From Atopobiaceae bacterium (lineage in GTDB: Bacteria; Actinomycetota; Coriobacteriia; Coriobacteriales; Atopobiaceae): a stretch of DNA of 51,753 nucleotides. The DNA is taken from the NCBI GenBank assembly GCA_017941705.1, contig JAGAVX010000032.1, positions 1 through 51,753 on the forward strand, written 5' to 3'. A program made the position numbers and the translations under genes. Below, piece by piece: positions 9,183-16,875 of this stretch (within the stretch, counting starts at the first letter, position 1; each line of letters starts with the position of its first letter). The notes below the pieces were generated by a model that saw only the letters and a list, made by a program, of their open reading frames with translations, was not told the DNA's origin and ran no database searches.

Positions 9183-9207
9183 GAGTGTTTTTCCATGAAA
9201 AACACTC
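9183..9207. repeat. 25-bp perfect inverted repeat in PTS leader
   Basis: Arms GAGTGTTTTTC (9183-9193) and GAAAAACACTC (9197-9207) pair perfectly around a CAT loop. It sits between the two candidate operators and 50 bases before the PTS start. It may be an extra protein site or an RNA hairpin in the leader. It is followed by two tandem copies of ACTCTGAAAT (9204-9213, 9214-9223). Confidence 0.75.
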
Positions 9208-9217
9208 TGAAATACTC

Positions 9218-9231
9218 TGAAATTGATTTCA
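9218..9231. promoter_or_regulatory. Proximal LacI-type operator before first PTS gene
   Basis: TGAAATTGATTTCA, a near-perfect palindrome; the centre is TG instead of CG. With the site at 9150 it gives two operators 68 bp apart, a spacing compatible with looping. Confidence 0.5.
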
Positions 9232-9256
9232 CTCAGAAGGAAAGAAGGAGGGTACT

Positions 9257-11158
9257 ATGGCACTTGATGCCGCACAGGCAGCCAAAGAGATTCTGGCAGC
9301 CGTGGGTGGTCCCGAGAACGTCGTCTCGGCAGCCCACTGCGCAACCCGTCTGCGTCTCGTGATCGCAGATGACTCGAAGGTCGACAAGGACGCCGTCGAG
9401 GACGCCCTTGGCGCCAAGGGCAACTTCCAGGCCTCAGGCCAGCTGCAGATCATCTACGGTACCGGCACCGTCAACAAGGTCTACGAGGAGTTCTGCAAGC
9501 AGGGCAACATCTCCGCGGTCTCCAAGGAGGAGCTCAAGGACGTCGCCGCCGGCAACCAGAACAAGTTCATGGCCGCCATCAAGGTGCTCTCCGACGTCTT
9601 CGTCCCCATCATCCCGGCCATCGTCGCCTCCGGTATGCTCATGGGCATCATGGGTGCTCTCGAGTTCATGTCCAACTCGGGCATGATCGCCATCAACACC
9701 GAGGGCGTCTGGTGGCGCATTGCCGGCCTCATCAACGCCTGCGCACTTGCCAACCTGCAGATCCTGCTCGGCTTCTCTGCCGCGACCGTCTTTGGCGGCA
9801 ACCCCTACCTGGGCGCCTCGTTTGGCGCGCTGCTCATCAGCAGCAGCTTCATCAATGCCTACGCGGCGGCAGACGCCATCGCCAACGGCACCATGATCAC
9901 GCTTGACGTCATCCCCGGCCTCTACAGCATCGACTGGATCGGCTACCAGGGACACGTCATCCCCATTCTGGTAGGCGTCTGGATCATGTGCGCCATCGAG
10001 AAGAAGATGCACCAGATCGTGCCTGACATGTTCGACCTCTTCGTGACGCCGCTCGTGTCGGTCGCCGGTGCTGCCTACATCACCATCCTGTTCATCGGCC
10101 CGATCTTCGTCTGGCTCGAGAACGCCATCCTCGGCCTGCTCACCGCGCTGCTCTCCGTGCCGCTGGGCCTTGGCTACATCCTCATCGGCCTTATCTACTC
10201 TCCCTCCGTCGTCACCGGCCTGCACCAGATGTACACCACCATCGACGTCTCGATGCTCGGCCAGTATGGCGTGACCTACTGGCTGCCCATCGCCTCGGCC
10301 GCCAACATCGCCCAGGGCGGTGCCTGCCTGGCCGTCGCCCTCAAGACCAAGAGCGAGAAGACCAAGGCGCTCGCCATCCCCTCCGGCATCTCCTGCCTGC
10401 TCGGCATCACCGAGCCCGCCATCTTTGGTGTCAACCTGCCCAAGCTTAAGCCGTTCCTGGCTGGCATGGCCGGCGCAGCCGTAGGCGCCTTCATCTGCTC
10501 GCTTACCAAACTCGCGGCTTCCGGCACCGGCGTCACCGGCCTGTTTGGCATCCTGCTGTGCATCCAGCAGCCCGTTCAGTACATCATCATGTTCCTCGCC
10601 TCGTTCGGCGTGGCTTTTGCCCTCACCTGGATCCTCTACAGCGATGAGCCCGACAAGCAGCGCGCCCCCAAGGCAGTCGCTCCTGCCCACGTCGACGCCA
10701 TCGCCCAGGCTGGCGTGCTCGCCAGCCCCATGACCGGCAACGCCATCGCCATGTCCGACGCTCCCGACGCCGTCTTCGCCAGCCTCGCCATGGGCAACGG
10801 CGCTGTCGTCGAGCCGACCGCGGGCGAGGTCTACTCCCCCTGCGACGGCACCGTCACGATGCTGTTCGACACCAAGCACGCCGTGGGCCTGATGGCCGAC
10901 GACGGCACCGAGATCCTGATCCACATCGGCGTCGACACCGTCCAGCTCGAGGGCAAGCCCTTCGTGGCCCACGTCGCCGCTGGCGACAAGGTCAAGGCGG
11001 GCGACCTGCTGATCACCGCCGACCTCGACGAGATCGCGGCGGCCGGCAAGCCCACCGCGACCATGGTCATCGTCACCAACACCGACGACTACGCCTCCGT
11101 GACGCCCGAGCTCGGCGCTGTCAAGGCCGGCGAGAAGCTCGTCACCGTGGCCAAGTAA
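9257..11158 (+). CDS. PTS sucrose/beta-glucoside-type EIIBCA permease
   Basis: A 633-residue phosphotransferase permease that imports and phosphorylates a sugar, probably sucrose from its neighbours. Domain order is EIIB (residues 1-85, phospho-Cys28 in AAHCATRLRL), EIIC membrane domain (about 105-460, with SGISCLLGITEPAIFGVNLP), and EIIA (about 480-633, phospho-His556 in ILIHIGVDTVQL). The ATG follows AAGGAGGGTACT. Transcription is probably governed by operators at 9150 and 9218. The EIIA end and the EIIB end are strikingly similar in DNA to the next PTS gene while the EIIC part differs, which suggests gene conversion at the ends and a different transport specificity in the middle. Confidence 0.92.
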   Translation: MALDAAQAAKEILAAVGGPENVVSAAHCATRLRLVIADDSKVDKDAVEDALGAKGNFQASGQLQIIYGTGTVNKVYEEFCKQGNISAVSKEELKDVAAGNQNKFMAAIKVLSDVFVPIIPAIVASGMLMGIMGALEFMSNSGMIAINTEGVWWRIAGLINACALANLQILLGFSAATVFGGNPYLGASFGALLISSSFINAYAAADAIANGTMITLDVIPGLYSIDWIGYQGHVIPILVGVWIMCAIEKKMHQIVPDMFDLFVTPLVSVAGAAYITILFIGPIFVWLENAILGLLTALLSVPLGLGYILIGLIYSPSVVTGLHQMYTTIDVSMLGQYGVTYWLPIASAANIAQGGACLAVALKTKSEKTKALAIPSGISCLLGITEPAIFGVNLPKLKPFLAGMAGAAVGAFICSLTKLAASGTGVTGLFGILLCIQQPVQYIIMFLASFGVAFALTWILYSDEPDKQRAPKAVAPAHVDAIAQAGVLASPMTGNAIAMSDAPDAVFASLAMGNGAVVEPTAGEVYSPCDGTVTMLFDTKHAVGLMADDGTEILIHIGVDTVQLEGKPFVAHVAAGDKVKAGDLLITADLDEIAAAGKPTATMVIVTNTDDYASVTPELGAVKAGEKLVTVAK

Positions 11159-11252
11159 AGGTATCAAGCCAGACTCGTCCTGGTGGGTGACGTCCTGGAG
11201 GTAGTGCGGCCAACTCTTCCTTTTCCTACCGTTTCCACAAGACCCACCGCGA

Positions 11253-11286
11253 CGCGGTGCCCAGCCCCGGGCACCGCGCCTTTTTC
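11253..11286 (+). terminator. Rho-independent terminator after first PTS gene
   Basis: Arms CGCGGTGCCC (11253-11262) and GGGCACCGCG (11269-11278), 6-base loop, followed by CCTTTTTCG. A strong classical terminator, so the two PTS genes are mainly separate units. Confidence 0.85.
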
Positions 11287-11417
11287 GTATTGCCGCTGAA
11301 CAAATGAGTCGTTTTGTACAACTTGCCGCCATTGTCGCACTGATAGCGGTCACTTTCTTTATTTCTAGGTCATTTGTTGTTCACAAATCCTTCAAAAGAC
11401 GGTAGAATCAGTGCTTG

Positions 11418-11431
11418 TGGGAACGATTTCA
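11418..11431. promoter_or_regulatory. LacI-type operator upstream of second PTS gene
   Basis: TGGGAACGATTTCA, a hybrid of the two half-site types (TGGGAAC and GATTTCA) around the CG centre, 84 bases before the start. Confidence 0.65.
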
Positions 11432-11515
11432 CAGCTTGTTTGGCCGCAGCTGGTCTTTGTTCCCCGCGTAACGGTTTTGTGGAAACGGTAGGAACAACAC
11501 GAAAGGGAGGGTGTT

Positions 11516-13537
11516 ATGGCAGCTGAACACGCACAAGCAGCCAAGGAAATCCTCGCTGCAGTCGGTGGTCCCGAGAACGTCGTCTCGGCAGCTCACTGCG
11601 CAACCCGTCTGCGTCTCGTCATCGCAGACGACTCCAAGGTGGACATGGACGCCGTCGAGGACGCTACCCTTGCCAAGGGCAACTTCCAGGCCGCCGGTCA
11701 GCTCCAGGTCATCTACGGCACCGGTACCGTCAACAAGGTCTTCGATGAGTTCTGCGCTCAGGGCAACATCTCGGTGGGATCCACCGACGATGCCAAGGCT
11801 GCCGCAGCCGCCAAGGGCAACCCGATCCAGCGTGCCACCAAGGCACTGGGCGACGTCTTCGTCCCCATCATCCCGGCCATCGTCGCCTCCGGTCTGCTCA
11901 TGGGCCTCACCGAGGGCCTCAACAACGCAGTGGGCGGCACCCTCAGCATGAACAGCTGGTGGATCCTCATCCACGCGTTCTCCAACGCCTCGTTCGTCTT
12001 CCTGCAGATCCTCATCGGCTTCTCGGCCGCTCGCGTCTTTGGCGGCAACGAGTTCCTCGGTGGCGTCATCGGCATGATCATGAACCACACCGGCCTGCTC
12101 AACGCCTGGAGCATCCCGGGCGCAGTCGAGAAGTTCGGCAACGCCGCCTACCAGGTCGTCGGCTCCGAGACCGCAGCCCAGTGGCTGACCCAGGTCACCG
12201 GCTCCGCCGTCGACGCCGCCTCTGCCTCCGCTGACGCCATCATGGCTGCCGGTGGCATCCCCCAGGTCCAGCTCCTCGGCTTCCTCAACGTGACGCTGCA
12301 GGGCTACCAGGGCCACGTCATCCCCGTCGTGGTTGCCGTCTTCCTGATGTGCAAGCTCGAGCAGTGGCTGCACGCCCACGTGCCTGACATGTTCGACCTC
12401 TTCGTGACCCCGCTCGTGACCGTCCTGGTCACCGGCCTGGCCACCATGATCGTCATCGGCCCGATCTTCTCGATCTTCGAGGAGCTCGTGATGAACTTCT
12501 TCCAGTTCCTCCTGGGCATCCCGTTTGGCCTTGGTGGCGCGCTTGCCGGCGCCATCTACCCGGTGACGGTCGTCCTCGGCGTTCATCACATGTTCAACGC
12601 CCTCGAGGCTGGCCTCGTCGCTCAGGGCGCCGACGGATTCAACCCCATCATCTCTGCCGCTAACGTGGCTCAGGGTGCTGCCTGCCTGGCTGTCTTCCTG
12701 AAGACCGCCTCCGCCAAGAAGAAGGGCCTCGCCCTGCCTTCCGGCATCTCCTCGCTGCTCGGCATCACCGAGCCCGCCATCTACGGCGTCAACCTGCCTG
12801 CCCTCAAGCCGTTCATCGCCGCCATGTGCGGTGCTGCCGCTGGTGGCGCAGTCTCGTCGTTCCTCGGCCTGTACTCCATCGCTTACGGCATCACGGGCAT
12901 CTTTGGCTACCTGATCACCGCTGACGCCGTCAAGTACACGATCGTCATCGCCATCGCCTTTGCCGTCTCCTTCGCCGTCACCATGGTTCTCTACCAGGAC
13001 GACGAGAAGACCAAGGCCGCAGCCGCCCGCGAGGCCGCCAAGGCAGCTGCTCCTGCTACCCCTCAGCAGATTGACGCCGTCGCAGGCGCCGGCATCCTCG
13101 CCAGCCCCATGACCGGCAACGCCATCGCCATGTCCGACGCTCCCGACGCCGTCTTCGCCAGCCTCGCCATGGGCAACGGCGCTGTCGTCGAGCCGACCGA
13201 CGGTGCGGTCTACTCCCCCGTCAACGGCACCGTCACGATGTTGTTCGACACCAAGCACGCCGTGGGCCTGATGGCCGACGACGGCACCGAGATCCTGATC
13301 CACATCGGCGTCGACACCGTCCAGCTGGGCGGCGAGCCCTTCACCGCTCACGTTGCCGCTGGCGACGTCGTCAAGGCCGGCCAGCTCCTCATCGAGTCCG
13401 ACCTCGACGCCATCAAGGAGGCCGGCAAGCCGACCGCCACGATGGTCATCGTCACCAACACCGACGACTACGCCTCCGTGACGCCCGAGCTCGGCGCTGT
13501 CAAGGCCGGCGATAAGCTCGTCACCGTGGCCAAGTAG
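11516..13537 (+). CDS. PTS sucrose/beta-glucoside-type EIIBCA permease, second copy
   Basis: A 673-residue EIIBCA permease. EIIB has phospho-Cys28 (AAHCATRLRL), EIIC spans about residues 108-500, and EIIA carries phospho-His596 (ILIHIGVDTVQL). It is 40 residues longer than the tandem paralogue, mostly from an Ala-rich insertion in EIIC around residues 208-250. The start follows GAAAGGGAGG. An uninterrupted 103-base stretch of EIIA (13097-13199) is identical to 10718-10820 of the first gene, far above the similarity of the EIIC parts. Likely substrate is sucrose or a related beta-fructoside; two permeases with two GH32 enzymes suggest two related sugars. Confidence 0.92.
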   Translation: MAAEHAQAAKEILAAVGGPENVVSAAHCATRLRLVIADDSKVDMDAVEDATLAKGNFQAAGQLQVIYGTGTVNKVFDEFCAQGNISVGSTDDAKAAAAAKGNPIQRATKALGDVFVPIIPAIVASGLLMGLTEGLNNAVGGTLSMNSWWILIHAFSNASFVFLQILIGFSAARVFGGNEFLGGVIGMIMNHTGLLNAWSIPGAVEKFGNAAYQVVGSETAAQWLTQVTGSAVDAASASADAIMAAGGIPQVQLLGFLNVTLQGYQGHVIPVVVAVFLMCKLEQWLHAHVPDMFDLFVTPLVTVLVTGLATMIVIGPIFSIFEELVMNFFQFLLGIPFGLGGALAGAIYPVTVVLGVHHMFNALEAGLVAQGADGFNPIISAANVAQGAACLAVFLKTASAKKKGLALPSGISSLLGITEPAIYGVNLPALKPFIAAMCGAAAGGAVSSFLGLYSIAYGITGIFGYLITADAVKYTIVIAIAFAVSFAVTMVLYQDDEKTKAAAAREAAKAAAPATPQQIDAVAGAGILASPMTGNAIAMSDAPDAVFASLAMGNGAVVEPTDGAVYSPVNGTVTMLFDTKHAVGLMADDGTEILIHIGVDTVQLGGEPFTAHVAAGDVVKAGQLLIESDLDAIKEAGKPTATMVIVTNTDDYASVTPELGAVKAGDKLVTVAK

Positions 13538-13562
13538 CATCAGCTACAAACCAGCACTGCCG

Positions 13563-13599
13563 GCGGGCGGTCGCAGAAATGCGATCGCCCGCTTTCTTT
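13563..13599 (+). terminator. Rho-independent terminator after second PTS gene
   Basis: A 13-bp stem with one G-T pair (13563-13575 with 13580-13592), GAAA tetraloop, followed by TTTCTTT. It begins 25 bases past the stop codon. Confidence 0.85.
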
Positions 13600-13610
13600 C
13601 GTTGTAGACA

Positions 13611-13662
13611 AGCCTGTCCCCGATGCACGTCCGCGTGCATTGGTGCCTGTCCCCGGCGCACG
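13611..13662 (-). repeat. REP-like repeat doublet, locus 1
   Basis: Minus-strand doublet: a full 27-nt unit (13636-13662; ends GTGCGC and ATGCAC, core CGGGGACAGGCACCA), a 6-nt spacer (13630-13635), then a half unit ending in GGGGACAGGCTT (13611-13629). The period is 33 nt. It lies between the second PTS gene and the OPT gene. Confidence 0.8.
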
Positions 13663-13725
13663 GTTTCTCGTTTGGTCGGTGCAACGAGGGGCGTATCCCC
13701 CTGACGCACCCCTATTGTCCGTGTG

Positions 13726-15399
13726 CTATCCCATCAACCCCGTAACCACGGTCAACAGCGCGATGATCACACCCACTATGGACTCGCCGCCCAGCAGGCC
13801 CGATGCAACGATTATGCCGGTGTCATCGTGATTCAGCTCACCCTCTTGCTCCTTCTTGCCGGCAACCTTGTCGTAGACCAGCTTGACCAGCGCGCCGATC
13901 GGTGCAGAGAGGGACATGTAGAACGGCAGGTACACACCCAAGCCAAGCATCATGGACGGCAGACCAAGGCAGTAGAGGACGATGCCCGCGACGAGACCGA
14001 TCGCGAAGCCCGGCAGATTGGGAATGCCCGAGACCATCGTGGCCACCACAGACGCCTGGGCCGACACGAACTGCTGTCCCGGACCAAAGGCACCCGTACC
14101 ATACGCTCCCACAAGCGCAACCATCACGACTACGGACACGACTGTGCCGATCAGGGCACCAATAGCCTGCCCAATCCACATCTGACGGGGGTTGGTTCCA
14201 ATGATCTGCCCGGTCTTGAAGTCGCTCATCACGTCACCGCCAAGACCGCAGGCAACCGCGATGATGCCGGCCACAAAGAAGAGCTTTACCTGGTCATGCT
14301 CACCCAGCGCCGCGATGGCCAGAAGCACGATGAGGCCGAAGATCTCCATCGGGTCGATGCCGGTCTGACCAACCGACTGGGCACTCATGATGGTAGTGAC
14401 AAAGCCCAACAGCATGATGACGATGGTCGCGATCGGACCGAGCCCAAGTCCCAGGCAGACGAGCAGACTTGAGGCCACAACCAGCAGCGCGAGGAACCTG
14501 ACATCTCCACCGCGGATGTCGGTCATCGAACTCTCGTCACCCGATCCGCGCAGGTAGCCGAGAGCCTTGGGGGCGACATCGCGCACGACGACACCCAGGC
14601 CCGAGCCCATCATGAGACCCATGCCCAGGCTCGAGACGATTGCCTGCGCCGTTGCGACATCCCAGAGTCCCAGCGCCGTGCCGCCCGCGATGATGCCCAA
14701 ATTGGCAAACACAGCGCCGCCGAACCAGAACGCGACAGCCGCTCCCCCGACCAAAAAGCCGATGGAGAGCATCATCGGCGAGTTGTACAGGCCAAACGCC
14801 ACACCAGGTATCGGAAGCTGGCAGATCATGGCGGGAATGACGCCCAAGACGTCACGGGCAACGCTCCAGACTCCGGCAACCAGCATGGAGAGGGCAAGCT
14901 TGACGCCCGTTGCACCGCCTGCCTGACTAGCTTCGAGAGTCTCAGCAGCCGCCACACCAATGGGGTATTCGAGATTCGACTCCTCGACCAGGCGGCGACG
15001 AATGAGAGCGGTGCACACCAGTCCCAACAGCGTTCCGGCGAGCGCCACCATCAGCATCTCGATCCAGCTGACCTCGTCGGCCAAGCCGAGCATCCAGATG
15101 CCGGGGATGGTAAACGCCAGGCCACCAGCAACCATCGACCCAGCTGACATGATGATCTGCGTCACATTTGCCTCGTTGAGGCTCCGGTGCCCAAAGGCTC
15201 GCAGAAGCACGAGCGCGGTAATAGAGGTAAAGATGGTCGGCCACGGCAGCGCCCCCATCTTGAGAGCGGTGTAGACCGATGATGCCGTGATGATGATGCA
15301 GCCGATGACGCCGATGATGATGCCGAGGACGCTGATGCCATCACGGCTAGCCTCGTTGGCAACGTTCTGGTTGGTAGCCCTACTGTGCTTGTCTGCCAT
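13726..15399 (-). CDS. OPT family oligopeptide/metallophore transporter
   Basis: A 557-residue, very hydrophobic protein with about 14-16 membrane segments, matching the OPT superfamily of peptide and metal-chelate transporters. Typical pieces are ALKMGALPWPTIFTSITAL near the N-terminus, VEESNLEYPIGVAAAETL, and SDFKTGQIIGTNPRQMWIGQ in the second half. The ATG at 15399 follows CGGGAGGTCCTTC; an in-frame ATG nine codons upstream has no ribosome site. The gene runs against the flanking sucrose genes and splits PTS permeases from the fructokinase, so it is probably an unrelated insertion. The substrate cannot be told from sequence. Confidence 0.85.
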   Translation of the reverse strand: MADKHSRATNQNVANEASRDGISVLGIIIGVIGCIIITASSVYTALKMGALPWPTIFTSITALVLLRAFGHRSLNEANVTQIIMSAGSMVAGGLAFTIPGIWMLGLADEVSWIEMLMVALAGTLLGLVCTALIRRRLVEESNLEYPIGVAAAETLEASQAGGATGVKLALSMLVAGVWSVARDVLGVIPAMICQLPIPGVAFGLYNSPMMLSIGFLVGGAAVAFWFGGAVFANLGIIAGGTALGLWDVATAQAIVSSLGMGLMMGSGLGVVVRDVAPKALGYLRGSGDESSMTDIRGGDVRFLALLVVASSLLVCLGLGLGPIATIVIMLLGFVTTIMSAQSVGQTGIDPMEIFGLIVLLAIAALGEHDQVKLFFVAGIIAVACGLGGDVMSDFKTGQIIGTNPRQMWIGQAIGALIGTVVSVVVMVALVGAYGTGAFGPGQQFVSAQASVVATMVSGIPNLPGFAIGLVAGIVLYCLGLPSMMLGLGVYLPFYMSLSAPIGALVKLVYDKVAGKKEQEGELNHDDTGIIVASGLLGGESIVGVIIALLTVVTGLMG

Positions 15400-15677
15400 G
15401 AAGGACCTCCCGTTTCTCGTACGCACTGCATGGGATTGCCCATGCGGTGTGAGTTTGCCCCTTTTGCCCGGAAGTCATTCAGTCAAATGGGAGCATAAAA
15501 CAACAAATTAACTTTGAGCATGGCGCTCGGCGACAAACACGCAGGAACTTGCTGGTGATAGCTGCAGATTGTCGAGTCTTTTCATGCGTGCCCAAGGCAC
15601 TCACCTAGTGAATGCAGGCGGTCGCAAACACATCTGTCTGGGATGACAATTAGTGTCGTATCCTGTATCTATCTTTG

Positions 15678-15691
15678 TGGAATCGTTCCCA
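15678..15691. promoter_or_regulatory. LacI-type operator upstream of fructokinase gene
   Basis: TGGAATCGTTCCCA, 14 bp centred on CG, ending 16 bases before the GTG start of scrK. At this distance a bound repressor would block initiation or early elongation. Confidence 0.65.
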
Positions 15692-15707
15692 TCGAAAGGA
15701 GCTCACT

Positions 15708-16676
15708 GTGATTTCCGTTACCGCACTTGGCGAGGTACTGATCGACTTTACCGACGCCGGCACGTCCGCCTCTGGCCAGAAGCTCTTCGAGCGCAATCCC
15801 GGCGGCGCCCCCGCCAACGTGCTCGTCGCCCTCAAGAAGCTTGGCCACGACGTCGCCTTCATCGGCAAGGTCGGCAAGGACATGCACGGCGACTTCCTGC
15901 GCGAGACCCTCGAGAGCAACGGCATCGACTGCACTGGTCTGATCTCGGACCCCGACTTCTTCACCACGCTTGCCTTCGTCGCTCTCGACGAGAACGGAGA
16001 CCGCTCCTTCTCGTTTGCCCGCAAGCCCGGTGCCGACACCCAGCTCAAGGCCTCCGACCTGCCTCTCGACATCATCAAGGACAGCAAGGTCTTCCATGTG
16101 GGATCGCTCTCCCTCACCGACGAGCCCGCTCGCTCCGCCACCATCGCTGCCCTCGAGGCAGCCAAGCAGGCCGGCTGCGTCATGAGCTACGACCCCAACT
16201 ACCGTGACTCCCTCTGGACCAGCGCTGAGGCTGCCTCCGCCCAGATGCGCTCGCTCGTCAAGTACATGGACCTCATCAAGATCAGCGCTGAGGAGTGCCC
16301 GCTGCTCACCGACTTCACCGAGCCCGCCGAGGCCGCTGCCTCGCTGCTCGAGCAGGGTGCCAGCATCGTGGTCGTCACGCTCGACGCCGACGGTGCCTTC
16401 GTGGCCACCAAGGACGGCTCGCGCATGGTGCCGAGCTTCCGCGTTGACGCCGTTGACACGACCGGCGCCGGCGACTCGTTCTGGGGAGGCTTCCTCACCG
16501 CATTCATCGAGAGCGGCCTGGCTCCCACCGATGTCAGCATCGCACGCGCGGCTCAGTTCGTGCGCTTTGGCAACGCCGTGGCAAGCCTCTGCGTGCGCAA
16601 CCGCGGCGCCATCCCCGCGATGCCCGAGCGCAAGGACGTCGAGGAGGTCCTCGCCGCCGCAGCCGACCAGGAGTAA
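15708..16676 (+). CDS. scrK: Fructokinase, PfkB family
   Basis: A 322-residue ribokinase/PfkB-family sugar kinase, most likely the fructokinase that phosphorylates fructose released from sucrose. Visible features are GEVLIDFTDAG at the N-terminus, the PfkB signature 1 region NPGGAPANVLVALKKLG, and signature 2 DTTGAGDSFWGGF with the catalytic Asp. I chose the GTG at 15708 because AAAGGAG lies seven bases upstream and the fold begins at once; an ATG at 15675 would place the operator inside the gene. It is followed by a terminator and then the second GH32 gene. Substrate assignment rests on context as well as family. Confidence 0.9.
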   Translation: MISVTALGEVLIDFTDAGTSASGQKLFERNPGGAPANVLVALKKLGHDVAFIGKVGKDMHGDFLRETLESNGIDCTGLISDPDFFTTLAFVALDENGDRSFSFARKPGADTQLKASDLPLDIIKDSKVFHVGSLSLTDEPARSATIAALEAAKQAGCVMSYDPNYRDSLWTSAEAASAQMRSLVKYMDLIKISAEECPLLTDFTEPAEAAASLLEQGASIVVVTLDADGAFVATKDGSRMVPSFRVDAVDTTGAGDSFWGGFLTAFIESGLAPTDVSIARAAQFVRFGNAVASLCVRNRGAIPAMPERKDVEEVLAAAADQE

Positions 16677-16768
16677 CGGCGGCGGCTCGATCTGGCAGAA
16701 CGGCACGCCTGCCACCCTCCCGATCAGTCGGGGCGATGGCCCCGCAGACTGCTAGCACCGCCAACCGA

Positions 16769-16804
16769 GGGGGCGACCGCACATGCGGCCGTCCCCTCTT
16801 TTAC
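16769..16804 (+). terminator. Terminator after fructokinase gene
   Basis: Imperfect GC-rich stem (GGGGGCGACCGCA at 16769-16781 with TGCGGCCGTCCCC at 16784-16796) followed by TCTTTT. Confidence 0.6.
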
Positions 16805-16824
16805 GCTGGCGCACCATGCCATAC

Positions 16825-16838
16825 TGGGAACGTTCCCA
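16825..16838. promoter_or_regulatory. Perfect palindromic LacI-type operator before second GH32 gene
   Basis: TGGGAACGTTCCCA is a perfect 14-bp palindrome, 38 bases upstream of the GH32 start. It is the best copy of the site family and serves as the reference for the other six. Confidence 0.75.
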
Positions 16839-16875
16839 TCACATCCGAGCGGCATCACGCGAGAGGAGCACACCC

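Larger units (their letters stand above)
11159..11515. other. 357-bp intergenic region between PTS genes
   Basis: It holds a terminator for the upstream gene at 11253, an AT-rich stretch with imperfect inverted ends (AACAAATGA near 11299 and TCATTTGTT near 11371), an operator at 11418, and the ribosome site of the second PTS gene. No small gene is seen. Confidence 0.7.

Noticed and set aside
9180-9362. 60-codon ORF starting before the first PTS gene
   Set aside because: It lies over the operators and hairpin and overlaps the well-supported PTS start.
9434-13540. Long minus-strand ORFs (639 and 703 codons) opposite the two PTS genes
   Set aside because: They are mirror frames caused by strong GC bias at third positions; their translations are Gly/Asp/Val-rich without domains, and the plus strand holds clear EIIBCA genes.
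16825-16838. Catabolite-responsive element (cre) for CcpA
   Set aside because: The palindrome TGGGAACGTTCCCA lacks the GNAAxC-GNTTxC register of cre sites and occurs only before sucrose genes in this window, which favours a local LacI regulator.
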